Shown in pieces: positions 1-11,980 of a stretch of 64,000 nucleotides of DNA (its first letter is position 1; each line of letters opens with the position of its first letter). Below the pieces are notes generated by a model. The model saw only the letters and a list, made by a program, of their open reading frames with translations, was not told where the DNA came from and searched no databases. The stretch is taken from the NCBI RefSeq assembly GCF_040802235.1, contig NC_133174.1, positions 108,753,647 through 108,817,646 of the forward strand, in the 5' to 3' direction. The DNA comes from Manis javanica (lineage: Eukaryota > Chordata > Mammalia > Pholidota > Manidae). The translations under genes were made by a program, and so were the position numbers.

Positions 1-540
1 GGGAGACCTGGAAGCAAAAAAATGACAGGGAATTGTGAATAAATCACTGCTAAGGGAATTGGCCTTGGGAGTCTGGGTGACCCCAATGGCTGTTTTAGAA
101 GAAAGGAACAGTGCCTGAACATTGGTGGCCAGCTCCTGGGATTAGAGGTTAGCCCTGCTGAGAACATGCTTTGAGTCCTGCTGTACATAGCAATCTAAGC
201 AACACATGCTTGTTGAGTAAACTTCTAGGGACAATTTCTCATGTACTAGCCAGTCATCTTTATGTCCTGAAGGTAGTCACATTGTCTCCTTTGTAATTAT
301 TTCTTAGGCTTTCATCTGTGTCAGGTATTAACTTTATATTGAAAGTAGACAAGAATATTTCTATGTTTTATACACTAGGGTCTCTCTTTAGTTTCTGACT
401 CAGCCTTCTAATATGAAGATTAATCATTCAGATCTGAAATTCATCACATCCCCTATTGAGTCCTCTGAAACTCAAGTCACATTTGCAATCTACTAGTCCT
501 CTAGTATGGTGATCATGTTAAGGAAACAAAAGAAACCATA
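1..540. other. single-copy DNA, no feature seen
   Basis: No repeat family, long reading frame or splice-flanked exon is recognisable. L1-like text begins at about 541. Confidence 0.5.
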
Positions 541-908
541 TATGTGTGGGTTCATTTCTGGGCTCTTTTATTCAGTTCCATTGGTCTATGTCTGTTTGTA
601 TACCCGTACTATACTGTTTCAATTATTATAGCTTTGTAATATTGTTCATAATTGGGAAGTAAGATGCTTCCTGTTCTTTCTCAAGATCTCTCTGGCTATT
701 CAGGGTCTTTTGTGATTCATATGAATTTTAGGATTGTTTTTTTCTATTTCTGTGAAAAATGCCATTTGAATTTTGGCAGGGATTGCATTGCATCTGTAGA
801 TTGCTTTTGTAATATATACATTTTAATTTAATTTTTTGATCCATGAAATGGGATATCTTTCCATTTATTTGTGAAATCTTTTTCAGTGTCTTTCATTAAT
901 GTTTTATA
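541..908 (-). mobile_element. old L1, ORF2 3' part (outer element, segment 1)
   Basis: Antisense text of the C-terminal third of L1 ORF2, heavily mutated with no open frame. It is the leftmost piece of an old L1 that continues at 1351, 3771 and 14349 after younger insertions are removed. The end of ORF2 and the 3'UTR are absent to the left, so the element was cut at its 3' side by a rearrangement rather than only 5'-truncated. Confidence 0.75.
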
Positions 909-1350
909 CAGATGTACATTGGAGAGACCACAGACTCAGTTCCAGATCACCACAATAAAGTGAATGTCATGATAGAGCCTGTCAGATGAATTTTTTTGTT
1001 TCCCAGGATATATAAAAGTTATCTTTATGCTATACTGTAGTCTAAGTGTGCAATAGCATTATGTGTAAAAATTAAAGTACATGTCTTCATTAAAAAAATG
1101 CCAACCATCATTGGAACTTTCAGTTTGTTGTAGTCACTGATTACCAGAACAAATACAATAATAATGAAAAAGTTTGAAATATTGTGAGAATTACCCAACT
1201 GGGACACAGAGACATGAAGTAAGCAAATGGCTGTTGGAAAAATGACACCAATACTTGCTTGACAGAGGGTGCCACAAACTTTCAATTTGTAAAAAATTCA
1301 GTATCTGCAAAGTTCAATAAAGTGAAGCACAGTAAAATGAGAAAGTCCTG
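909..1350. mobile_element. Tigger1-like DNA transposon remnant (internally deleted)
   Basis: Both ends match the Tigger1 (pogo/mariner superfamily) consensus as I know it, including the repeated motif of a CAATAAAG-type terminal region at each end (about 950-960 and 1316-1340). It sits between TA dinucleotides (907-908 and 1351-1352), the expected target. The transposase is almost entirely deleted and what remains has stops, so it is a non-autonomous fossil. It interrupts old L1 ORF2 text, which resumes without loss on the right. Confidence 0.8.
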
Positions 1351-2222
1351 TAATTTTCAGTGTATAGATTGTTCTTGGTTAAATTTATTTCTAAGTGCTG
1401 TTTTTGATGTTACTGTCAAAGGGATTTTTTATTTCTCTTTCAGGTAGTTCATTGTTAGTATACAGAAATGAACTGATTTTCACATGTTGATTTTGTATTC
1501 TGTAACTTCAGTGAATTAATTTATTCTCACATTTTTGAGCTGAAGTCTTTAGGGTTTCCTATATATAAAAATCATATCATCTGCAGACAAATTTTACTTC
1601 CAATTTGGATACCTTTTATTTCTTTTTCTGGCCTCATTGTTCTGGCTAAGACTTCTACTGTTGTGGTCAGTAGGAGTGGTGAGAGTCGACTTGTTCCTAA
1701 TCTTAGAGGAAAAGCTTTCAAACTTTCACCATTGAGTATGACGTTAGCTGTAAGTTTGTCATACATGGCTTTTATTATGCTGAGGTACATTCCTTCTATA
1801 CCCAATTTGCTGAGAGATTTTATCAAGAAAGCACGTTGAATTTTGTCAAATGCTTTTATTGCAACTATATGACTTTTATATTTTGTTTTCTATTTATTGA
1901 TTTGCATATGTTGACCCATTCTTGTATCCCAAGGATAAATCCCACTTAATCATGGCATAGGATCCTTTTAATGTGCTGTTGAATCCAATTTTTTAGTATT
2001 TGTTGAGGAATCTTGAATCTATATTCATTAGGGATATTGGCCTACAGTTTTATTTTCTTGTGTCCTTATCTGACTTTGTAACAAGGTAATGCTGGCCTCA
2101 TAAAATATTTTTAGGAGTGTTTCCTCCTCTTAAACTTTTTGGAAGAGTTAGAGAAGGATTAGCATTAATTCTTTAAATGTTTGGGATAATTCATGGTGAA
2201 ATCACATGGTCCTGGGTTGTTT
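1351..2222 (-). mobile_element. old L1, ORF2 reverse-transcriptase region (outer element, segment 2)
   Basis: Antisense ORF2 text continuing from segment 1 and covering the reverse-transcriptase core. The catalytic region lies near 1570-1600 on the minus strand but the frame is broken many times. Segment ends where a younger L1 inserted; the next base of this element is at about 3771. Confidence 0.75.
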
Positions 2223-3770
2223 TTCTTTTTTTATTGATATACAGTCTTACATTAGTTTCAAGTATGCAATGTAGTGGTTCAACAGTTACAGTTAGCCATA
2301 TTATTAAATCTTCACTCCCAGTAGTATAGCTATTTGTCAACATAGAAAGATGTTACAGAATCATTGGCTATATTCTCCATGCTGTACTACTATCCCCATG
2401 ACCAACCTAGATTATGATTGAGAATTTTTGTACCCCTTTATCCCCATCCCCCTTCCTACCAACCCACCCACCCCAACTTCTTACCCTTGGTAACCACAAG
2501 TCCCTTCTCAGTGTCTATAAATCTACTGCTATTTTGTTCATTTTGTTTTCCTTTGTATTTATACTCCACAAATAAATGAAATCGTATAGTATTTGTCTTT
2601 CTGTGCCTGGCTTACTTTACTGAGCATATGACCCTCTAGATTCATCCATGTTGTTGCATATGGTAGGATCTGTTTTCTTCTTGTGGCTAAATAGTATTCC
2701 ATTGTGTATATGTACCACCTCTTCTTTATCCATTCATCTATTGATGGACACTTAGGTTACTTCCATATCTTGGCTACTGTAAATAATGTGGTGATAAACA
2801 TAGGGGTGCATGTATCTTTTCGAATCAGGGGTTTTGTGTTCTTTGAGTAAATTCCTAGAAATGGAATTACTGGGTTGAATGGTATTTCTATTTTTAGTTT
2901 TTTGAGGAACCTCCATACTACTTTCCACAATGGCTACACTAACTGATGTTCCTCCCAGCAGTGTAGGAGTGTTCCCTTTTCTCTATATCCTTCCCAATAC
3001 TTGTTATTTTTTGTGTTTTGGACAATGGCCATCCTAATGGTGTGAGGTGATATCTCATTGTGGTTTTAATTTGTATTTCCCTGATGGTTAGCAGTGTGGA
3101 GCATCTTTTCATGTGCTTGTTGGCCATCTGTATTTCTGCTCTGGAGAAATGCTTGTTCAGGTACTCCAACCATTTTTAAATTGGGTTATTTGTGGTTTTT
3201 TTGGTGTTAAGGCATATGAGTTCTTTATATATTTTGGGTGTTAACCTCTTATTGGATAAATCAATTATGAATATATTCTTCCATACTGTAGGGTGCATTT
3301 TTGTTTGCTGATGGTGTCCTTTGCTCTACAAAAGCTTTTTTAGTTTGATGTAGTCCTACTTGTTCATTTTTTATTTTGTTTCCTTGCCTGAGGAGATGTG
3401 TCCAAGAAAAAATTGCTCATATTTATGTTCAAGAGATTTTTGCCTGTTTTTTTCTAAGAGTTTTATAGTTTCATGTGTTTCATTCAGGTCTTTCATCCAT
3501 TTTGAGTTTACTTTTATGTATTGAGTTAAGCAGAAATCCAGTTTCATTCTTTTACATGTAGTTGTCCAGTTTTCCCAGCACCAGTTGTTGAAGAGGCTAT
3601 CTTTTCCTCATTGTATGTTCACAGCTCCTTTATCATATATTAATTGACCATATATGAGTGGGGTTATATCTGGGCTGGGCTTTCTATTCTGTTCCATGGA
3701 TCTATGAGTCTGTTCTTGTGCCAGTACCATATTGTTTTGATTACTGTGGCTTTGTAGTGCAGCTTGAAGT
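2223..3770 (-). mobile_element. 5'-truncated L1 inserted in the outer L1
   Basis: Antisense L1 running from a poly(A) remnant (T-rich, 2220-2237) through a 3'UTR (about 2240-2600) into the ORF2 C-terminal region, ending abruptly at about 3770. The same target text (TGGTCCTG...) is found just left of the tail (2207-2222) and at 3771-3786, a diverged target-site duplication of about 15 bp. ORF2 pieces are interrupted by stops. It is clearly older than the 5512-14348 insertion. Confidence 0.75.
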
Positions 3771-5497
3771 TGGTCCTGAATTTTCTTAGTTGTGAAGTTT
3801 TTGATTACTGATTTAATCTGCTTAGTCATTGGTCTATTCAGATTTTGTATTTCTTTCTGATTTTGTCTTGGTTGTATGCTTCTAGGAATGTATTCATTTC
3901 TTCTAGGTTATTAAAGATATTGATATATAACTGTTCATAGTACTTTCTTAATGATTCTTTGTATTCCTATGGTATTAGTTGTAAGGTTTCTTTTTTCATT
4001 TATAACTTTTTTATTTGTGTTTTTTTCTTGATTAGTCTACTGGAAAGGCTTATCAAATTTAATAGAAAAACAACTCTTGGTTTCATTTATCTTTTTCTAT
4101 TGTCTAGTCTATATGTCATTTATTTCTGCTCGAATTTTTATTTTCCTTCCTTTGCCAACTTTGGATTTATTTTGTTCTGTTTCTAGTTCCTTGAGGTGTA
4201 AATTTAGGTTGATATCTTTTTTCTTAACATAAGCATTTATTACTATAAACATCCTTTTTAGAATTGCCTTTGCTACATTGTGGAAGTTTTGCTATACATT
4301 TCCATTTTTTTTGACTCAATAAACTTCCTGATTTCCCTTTTGATTTCTTCTTGAACAGATGGTTTTTCAAAAGTATGTTAATTTCCACTTGTTTTTTTTT
4401 TCCCCCAGTTTTCCTCCTGTTATTGTTTTCTGGTTTCATACCATTGTGGTTGGAGAGTATACTTGAAATGATTTCAGTTGTCTTCAGTTTGCTAAGACTT
4501 TTTTGGTGGCCCAACATATGATCTACCCAGAGAATGTTCTGTGTGTGTTTGTTAAGAATGGATATTCTGGTGTTGTTGGATGGAATGTTCTGTATATGTC
4601 TGTTAAGTCCATTTGGTCTAAAGTGTTATTCAGTTCTGTTCTTCCTTATTGACTTTCTGTCTGGGTGATATATCCTGTGTTGAAAGTATTATATTGAAGT
4701 CTCATACTACTATTGTATTGTTATTAGTTAAGTTCCGTTAATATTTTATTTAAATATTTAGGTTCTCTGATGTTAGGTGCATATATATTTACAACCATTA
4801 TATCCTGTTAATAAATTGACCCCTTTATCACTATATAGTGAACTCCTTTGTCTCATGACCAGTTTTGACCAGAAGTCTATTTAGATATAGGTATCACAAT
4901 CATCTTTTTTGATTACCAGTTGCATGGAATCTTTTTTCTATCACTTTACTTTTAGCCTATGTGTGTCTTAAAAGCTAAAGTGAATCTATTGTACATAGCA
5001 TATTTTTGGATCTCATTTTTTAAAAATCCATTTAGCCACTGTGTGTCTTTCATTGGGGAATTTGATCTACTTACATTTAAAATAATTATTGATAGGCAAG
5101 GACTTACAATTCCATTCTGTTCATTGTTTTCTGGCTTTAGTTCCTTTTTAATTCTCTTGCTGTTTTCCTTTGTGATTTTTTTAGTGTATGCCTTAATTCC
5201 TTCTTTTTCTCTTCTGTGTGTCTACTAGAAGTTTTTCTTTGTGGTTGCCGAAAAGCAAGCTGATAAAAACATACCTTCAATGGCATATAAAAAACTCTAC
5301 ACTTTTACGTCTCTATTTCCCACATTTTATGCTGTTGATATCATACTTTATATGTTTTTATATTGAGTATCCATTAATAAATTAATGTAGCTTTAAATAT
5401 TTTTCAAATTATGGTTTTTTAATTTTAGAGATAGGAGTGATTTACACCCCACCATTATGGAATTAGGGTATTCTGAATTTGACTATATATTAATCTT
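3771..5497 (-). mobile_element. old L1, ORF2 N-terminal region (outer element, segment 3)
   Basis: Antisense ORF2 text from the region before the reverse transcriptase through the endonuclease domain (about 4450-4950) and on to the ORF2 start and inter-ORF area (about 5100-5497). No open frame of useful length survives. It is split from its ORF1/5'UTR part by the young L1 insertion. Confidence 0.75.
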
Positions 5498-5511
5498 TAT
5501 CAGTGACTTTT
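5498..5511. repeat. target-site duplication, left copy, of the young L1 insertion
   Basis: The 14-base string TATCAGTGACTTTT here is repeated exactly at 14349-14362. On the minus strand the cut site reads AT|AAAA, in line with L1 endonuclease preference. Its placement outside both the retroviral tail and the L1 5' end shows one integration event for everything between. Confidence 0.9.
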
Positions 5512-5539
5512 TTTTTTTTTTGAGAGGGCATCTCTCATA

Positions 5540-5545
5540 TTTATT
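5540..5545 (-). terminator. polyadenylation signal used by the L1-retrovirus transcript
   Basis: Complement of TTTATT, i.e. AATAAA on the minus strand, about 20 bases before the terminal A-tract. The same hexamer at the same spacing is found in the second copy (44994-44999), so both retrotransposed RNAs ended at this LTR signal. Confidence 0.8.
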
Positions 5546-5667
5546 GATCAAATGGTTGTTAACAACAATAAAATTCAGTATAGGGGGGTCAACGCTCAAT
5601 GTACAATCATTAATCCATCTCAAGTCTAATTCTCGTCAGTCTCCAATCTTCTGAAGCATAACGAACA

Positions 5668-5727
5668 AGTTCTTACATGGTGAACGAATTCTTACATAGT
5701 GAATAAATTCTTATATGGTGAACAGTA
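5668..5727. repeat. three tandem ~20-bp repeats in the retroviral LTR
   Basis: The unit 'TTCTTACATGGTGAA' recurs three times with small changes (starting near 5671, 5690 and 5709). The same triplication is in the second copy at about 45117-45172, so it predates both. Short tandem repeats in this position are typical of U3 enhancers, which is an inference. Confidence 0.65.
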
Positions 5728-6485
5728 CAAGGGCATTCATCACAGAAACTTTCGGTTTTGATCATGCATTATGACCTATAAACAATGAATTCAAATATGA
5801 ATATTCGTTTGATTTTTGTACTTGATTTATATGTTGATCCCACATTTCTCCCTTTATTATACTTATTATTTTTATTTTTAATAAAATGCTGAAGTGGTAG
5901 GTAGATGCAAGATAAAGGTAGAAAACATAGTTTAGTGCTGTAAGAGGGCAAATGTAGATGATCAGATGATCAGGTGTGTGCCTATGGACTAAGTATTAAT
6001 CCAGGCTAGACAAGGGCAGCAAGACATCCACGGATGCAGAAGATTTCTCTCAAAGCAGGGGGGGTGAGGTTCTGAGCCTCACCTCTGTTGATCCCCAAAT
6101 TCTCACCTGATGGCCCCCCTGTGACTGTGCCTGTCTTAGGTTGTTCCTCCCTTGAGGAATCTTACCCATCTCTGGCTAACCAGTCATCTTCCGGGGCCAT
6201 ACAGGGAAATGTAAAGTTGGTAAGTGAGAGAGAAGCCATATTGTTTGAGAAGGTTAGCTTTTTACTTCTTTGCAGATTTATGCCCTGTGGCTTCTATGCC
6301 CAGCACTTGTCTCGAGGTATCTTTACCACCTGGAGGAATTATGATACTCGGTAAATTCGATATGAGGCACAAATTCTATTTAAGGGTTGTAATTAGGAAG
6401 AAAGAAGAAAAGTTACAGATGTAGCATATGGAAGGAAACATGGGAGGATTGATTATTTCTTTGACATATCTTCTTGTATAGTACC

Positions 6486-6943
6486 TTAAGTATGTATAGG
6501 TTTTAAACTACTAACTAATTTGCACACACATATTAACATAATAGGAATACGGTGACATAAACGAAGCAAATCTATAATTACCATCCATCTCCAGTGAAGC
6601 CAAGGAAACCATTTAGGTACCCTAGGCATTTGTGAAAATTTGTCTATGATATGATGGATATTGTTCATCTGTACATGAACAGTATGAGAGAAATCAGACA
6701 AATTAAAGCAGCCCATTTCTGGGATCTTTTCACATCCCATATGTTCTTTAGACTATCCCATAGATAGTCTATAGTCATAAGATTTTGGAGTGCTACAGCT
6801 TGCACCCCTCCCAACTCCTGGTTGAGTTCCAACAGTACAGATCTGGTCAAATTCGTTGTCTCACTGTATGCACATGCCAGCCTAGACATCTCCCTCCTCA
6901 TTCCTATGGCAAGTCCAGGAGACGGTGGGCTGGATGCAGCCAC
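6486..6943 (-). pseudogene. retroviral Env transmembrane (TM) subunit pseudogene, copy 1
   Basis: Two overlapping minus-strand frames (6943 to 6665 and 6740 to 6486) together show TM features: a proline/glycine-rich fusion-peptide-like start, a heptad region, the LQN motif with the following immunosuppressive-like stretch, a cysteine-loop region, an FNLSD-type segment and a hydrophobic membrane span near the end. A frameshift around 6700 separates them. The cysteine loop has glycine where the first cysteine of the usual pair is expected. No SU subunit lies upstream; only an integrase-like tail does. Not functional as it stands. Confidence 0.7.
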
Positions 6944-7247
6944 AACCGCAGCATCGTCCGGATCCCTGTGGAGGCTTTTTGATGATCATCCCCTGGCACA
7001 AGTCCTCCAGAGAGTGCTGATGCTGGAAGCTCCTCCACATATCGTATCTTAGTTTATTTTCTGGGTATCCAAGCTAGGCCTTGATCTTCTGCATAGAAAC
7101 AAACAGACCCTTTGCCCACACTTTGACATGCCCTCTATACCACTGTGCAGAACTCATTGGAGGTCAGCACACAGGAACTGCTTTTTTTTTTTTTTATTAA
7201 GAGAAAGGAATATTATCAGAAAAGAGTACCTCCATAGCTGATCATCT

Positions 7248-7340
7248 GACACCCTTTAAGTGATCAACATTAAGGATATTTAAAGCACGCGTTGATCTTT
7301 GATTTACCAATAGTTTTATCCTATCAAGGAGTAATCCCCC
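7248..7340 (-). other. spacer between the retroviral segment and the L1 tail repeat
   Basis: About 95 bp present only in the L1-linked copy; the stand-alone copy stops exactly at the base corresponding to 7247. Probably flanking DNA of the source L1 locus carried along by read-through. Confidence 0.5.
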
Positions 7341-7632
<292 letters not shown>

Positions 7633-7639
7633 TTTTTTT

Positions 7640-7981
7640 TATTTTTAATCTATACTTACATGAAGAATACTATGTTTACTATGCTCTCCCCTATATCAGG
7701 TCCCCCCTAACAACCACAATACGGTTACTGTCCATCAGCTTAGCAAAATGTTATAGAGTCACTACTTGTCCTCTCTGTGTTGTGCAGCCCACCCTCCCCT
7801 TGCTCCCTCCCCCCCATGCATGCTAATCTTAATACCCCCCTTCTTCTTCCCCCCCCCTTATCCCTCCCTGCCCACCCATCCTCTCCAGTTCCTTTCCCTT
7901 TGGTACCTGTTAGTCCATTTTTGGGTTCTGTAATTCCGCTGCTGTTTTGTTCCTTCAGTTTTTCCTTTGTTCCTATACTCC
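7640..7981 (-). mobile_element. young L1 3'UTR with G-rich polypurine tract
   Basis: Begins right after the ORF2 stop (complement at 7982-7984). Between 7788 and 7870 the minus strand has repeated runs of 4-9 G separated by A-rich stretches, the G-quadruplex-prone tract typical of mammalian L1 3'UTRs. No strong AATAAA is seen at the L1 end, consistent with read-through into the retroviral DNA. Confidence 0.8.
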
Positions 7982-10900
7982 TCAGATGAGTGAAATCATT
8001 TGGTATTTCTCTTTCTCCACGTGGCTTATTTCACTGAGCATAATACTCTCCAGCTCCATCCATGTTGCTGCTAATGGTTGGATTTTTCCACTTCTTATGG
8101 CTGAGTAGTATTCCATTGTGTATATGTACCACATCTTCTTTATCCATTCATCTACCAATGGACATTTAGGTTGCTTCCAATTCTTGGCTATTGTAAATAG
8201 TGCTGCGATAAACATAGGGGTGCATCTGTCTTTCTCAAACTTGATTGCTGCGTTCTTAGGGTAAATTCCTAGGAGTGGAAATCCTGGGTCAAATGGTAGG
8301 TCTGTTTTGAGCATTTTGATGAACCTCCATACTGCTTTCCACAATGGTTGAACTAATTTACATTCCCACCAGCAGTGTAGGAGGGTTCCCCTTTCTCCAC
8401 AGCCTCGCCAACATTTGTTGTTGTCTTTTGGATGGCAGCCATCCTTACTGGTGTGAGGTGATACCTCATTGTAGTTTTAATTTGCATTTCTCTGATAATT
8501 AGCGATGTGGAGCATCTTTTCATGTGTCTCTTGGCCATCTGTATTCCTTTTTTGGAGAACTGTCTGTTCAGTTCCTCTGCCCATTTTTTAATTGGGTTAT
8601 TTGTTTTTTGTTTGTTGAGGCGTGTGGGCTCTTTATATATTCTGGACGTCAAGCCTTTATCGGATGTGTCATTTTCAAATATATTCTCCCATACTGTAGG
8701 GTTCCTTTTTGTTCTATTGATGGTGTCTTTCGCTGTACAGAAGCTTTTCAGTTTAATGTAGTCCCACTTGCTCATTTTTGCTGTTGTTTTCCTTGCCCGG
8801 GGAGATATGTTCAAGAAGAGGTCACTCATGTTTATGGAAGGTCACTATGTTTTTTTCCAAGACTTTAATGGTTTCATGACTTACATTCAGGTCTTTGATC
8901 CATTTTGAGTTTACCTTTGTATATGGGGTTAGACAATGGTCCAGTTTCATTCTCCTACATGTAGCTGTCCAGTTTTGCCAACACCATCTGTTGAAGTGAC
9001 TGTCATTTTGCCATTGTATGTCCATGGCTCCTTTATCAAATATTAATTGACCATATATGTTTGGGTTAATGTCTGGAGTCTCTAATCTGTTCCACTGGTC
9101 TGTGGCTCTGTTCTTGTGCCAGTACCAAATTGTCTTGATTACTATGGCTTTGTAGTAGAGCTTGAAGTTGGGGAGTGAGATCCCCCCTACTTTATTCTTC
9201 TTTTTCAGGATTGCTTTGGCTATTCGGGGTCTTTGGTGTTTCCATATGAATTTTTGAATTATTTGTTCCAATTCATTGAAGAGTGTTGCTGGTAATTTGA
9301 GAGGGATTGCATCAAATCTGTATATTGCTTTGGGCAGGATGGCCATTTTGACGATATTAATTCTTCCTAGCCATGAGCATGGGATGAGTTTCCATTTATT
9401 AGTGTCCCCTTTAATTTCTCTTAAGAGTGACTTGTAGTTTTCAGAGTATAAGTCTTTCACTTCTTTGGTTAGGTTTATTCCTAGGTATTTTATTCTTTTT
9501 GATGCAATGGGGAATGGAATTGTTTTCCTGATTTTTCTTTCTATTGATTCATTGTTAGTGTATAGGAAAGCTACAGATTTCTGTGTGTTAATTTTGTATC
9601 CTGCAACTTTGCTGTATTCCGATATCAATTCTAGTAGTTTTGGAGTGGAGTCTTTAGGGTTTTTTATGTACAGTATCATATCATCGGCAAATAGTGACAG
9701 TTTAACTTCTTCTTTACCAATCTGGATTCCTTGTATTTCTTTGTTTTGTCTGATTGCCGTGGCTAGGACCTCCAGTACTATGTTAAATAACAGTGGGGAG
9801 AGTGGGCATCCCTGTCTGGTTCCCGATGTCAGAGGAAATGCTTTCAGCTTCTCGCTGTTCAGTATAATGCTGACTGTGGGTTTATCATATATGGCCTTTA
9901 TTATGTTGAGGTACGTGGCCTCTATTCCCATTTTGATGAGAGTTTTTATCATGAATGGATGTTGAATTTTTTCAAATGCTTTTTCAGCATCTATGGAGAT
10001 GATCATGTGGTTTTTGTCTTTCTTTTTGTTAATGAGGTGGATGATGTTGATGGATTTTTGAATGTTGTACCATCCTTGCATCCCTGGGATGAATCCCACT
10101 TGGTCATGGTGTATGATCCTTTTGATATACTGTTGAATTCTGTTTGCTAATGTTTTATTGAGTATTTTTGCATGTACATTCCTCAGGGATATTGGTCTGT
10201 AATTTTCTTTTTTGGTGGGGTCTTTGCCTGGTTTTGGTATTAGGGTGATGTTGGCTTCATAGAATGAGTTTGGGAGTATTCCCTCTTCTTCTATTTTATG
10301 GAACACTTTAAGGAGAAAGGGTATTATGTCTTCTCTGTGTGTCTGATAAAATTCCGAGTTAAATCCGTCCGGCCCCGGGGTATTGTTCATGGGTAGTTTT
10401 TTGATTACCGTTTCAATTTCTTTGCTCGTAATTGATTTGTTTAACTTTTGTGTTTCTTCCTTGGTCAGTCTTGGGAGGTTGTATTTTTCTAGGAAGTTGT
10501 CCATTTCTTCTAGGTTTTCCAGTTTGTTGGCATATAGGTTTTCATTGTAGTCTTTAATAATTCTTTGTATTTCTGTGGAGTCTGTCGTGATTTTTCCATT
10601 CTCATTTCTGATTATGTTGATTTGTGTTGATTCTCTTTTTCTCTTAATAAGTTGGGCTAGAGGCTTACCTATTTTGTTTATTTTCTCAAAGAACCAGCTC
10701 TTGGTTTCGTTGATTTTTGCTATTGTTTTATTCTTCTCAATTTTGTTTATTTCTTCTCTGATCTTTATTATGTCCCTCCTTCTGCTGACTTTAGGCCTCA
10801 TTTGTTCTTCTTTTTCCAGTTTCGATAATTGTGATGTTAGACTATTCATTTGGGATTGTTCTTCCTTCTTCAAGTGTGCCTGGATTGCTATATACTTTCC

Positions 10901-11812
10901 GCTTAAGACTGCTTTCGCTGCGTCCCACAGAAGTTGGGGCTTAGTGTTGTTGTTGTCATTTGTTTCTATATATTCCTTGATCTCTATTTTGATTTGTTCA
11001 TTGATCCATTGATTATTTAGTAGCATGTTGTTAAGCCTCCATGTGTTTGTGAGCCTTTTTGTTTTCTTTGTAGAATTTATTTCTACTTTTATACCTTTGT
11101 GGTCTGAAAAATTGTTTGGTGGAATTTCAATATTTTAGAGTTTACTGAGGCTCTTTTTGTGAGCTAGTATGTGGTCTATTCTGGAGAATGTTCCATGTGC
11201 ACTTGAGAAGAAAGTATATCCTGTTGCTTTTGGATGTAGAGTTCTATAGATGTCTATTAGGTCCATCTGTTCTAGGGTGTTGGTCACTGCCTTTGTGTCC
11301 TTACTTATTTTCTGCCCGGCGGATCTATCCTTCGGGGTGAGTGGTGTGTTGAAGTCTCCTACAATTAATGCATTGCAGTCTATTTCCCTCTTTAGTTCTG
11401 TTAGTATTTGCTTCACATATGCTGGTGCTCCTGTATTGGGTGCATATATATTTAGAATGGTTATATCCTCTTGTTGGACTGAGCCCTTTATCATTATGTA
11501 GTGTCCTTCTTTATCTCTTGTTACTTTCTTTGTTTTGAAGTCTATTTTGTCTGATATTATTACTGCAACCCCTGCTTTCTTCTCACTGTTGTTTGCCTGA
11601 AATATGTTTTTCCGTCCCTTGGCTTTTAGTCTATGCTTATCTTTGGGTTTAAGGTGAGTTTCTTGTAAGCAGCATATAGATGGGTCTTGCTTTTTTATCC
11701 ATTCTATTACTCTGTGTCTTTTGATTGGTGCATTAAGTCCATTTACATTTAGGGTGACTATTGAGAGATATGTACTTATTGCCATTGCAGGCTTTAGATT
11801 TGTGGTTACCAA
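7982..11812 (-). pseudogene. ORF2: L1 ORF2 (endonuclease-reverse transcriptase), three lesions
   Basis: ORF2p nicks target DNA and copies L1 RNA into the genome. The first block (11812 to 11135) is an APE-type endonuclease with catalytic-type residues visible: E51 (QETHL), D153/N155 (GDFN), D213-H214. Translation probably starts at the second Met (11785). The second block (11026 to 8822, same frame) is the reverse transcriptase, with SIDAEKAF, a TRQGCPLSP motif and FADD at about 9680-9691. The last two blocks (8829-8353, 8344-7982) carry the cysteine-rich C-terminus (AALFTIAK, WIKKMWYIYTMEYYSA). Lesions: TAA at 11135-11137, a frameshift near 8825-8860, and a one-base loss near 8425. Otherwise full length (about 1270 codons) and well conserved. 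Confidence 0.93.
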
Positions 11813-11980
11813 AGGTTCAAGGTTAGCTTCTTTAGTATCTTACTGCCTAACTTAGCTCGCTTATTGAGCTGTTATATACACTGTCTGGAGATTCTTTTCT
11901 TCTCTCCCTTCTTATTCCTCCTCTTCCATTCTTCATATGTTGTGTGTTTTGTTCTGTGCTCTTTTTAGGGGTGCTCCCAT
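11813..11980 (-). mobile_element. young L1 inter-ORF spacer
   Basis: About 170 bp between the ORF1 stop (11981-11983) and the ORF2 start region. Pyrimidine-rich on the plus strand, with stops in all minus frames, as in other mammalian L1s where ORF2 is translated by reinitiation. Confidence 0.7.

Larger units (their letters stand above)
5521..7247 (-). mobile_element. endogenous-retrovirus segment (integrase tail-Env TM-LTR), copy 1
   Basis: On the minus strand this segment begins with an A-rich leader and a short integrase-C-terminus-like stretch (about 7140-6950), runs into a broken Env TM subunit (about 6943-6486), then into LTR-like DNA ending with AATAAA (complement at 5540-5545) about 20 bases before the poly(A). 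There is no gag, protease, polymerase core or Env SU. Roughly 93% identical by eye to the copy at 44958-46696 over a 200-base sample. It is the 3' part of the L1 insertion, not a provirus, and has no duplication of its own at the L1 side. Confidence 0.8.

Noticed and set aside
5512..7247. A solo provirus or LTR insertion separate from the L1
   Set aside because: No duplication or paired LTR at the L1 side; the only exact duplication encloses both, and the tail is poly(A).
8507..8868. Plus-strand hydrophobic frames opposite L1 ORF2
   Set aside because: Shadow frames of the ORF2 coding strand; the minus strand has clear protein motifs.
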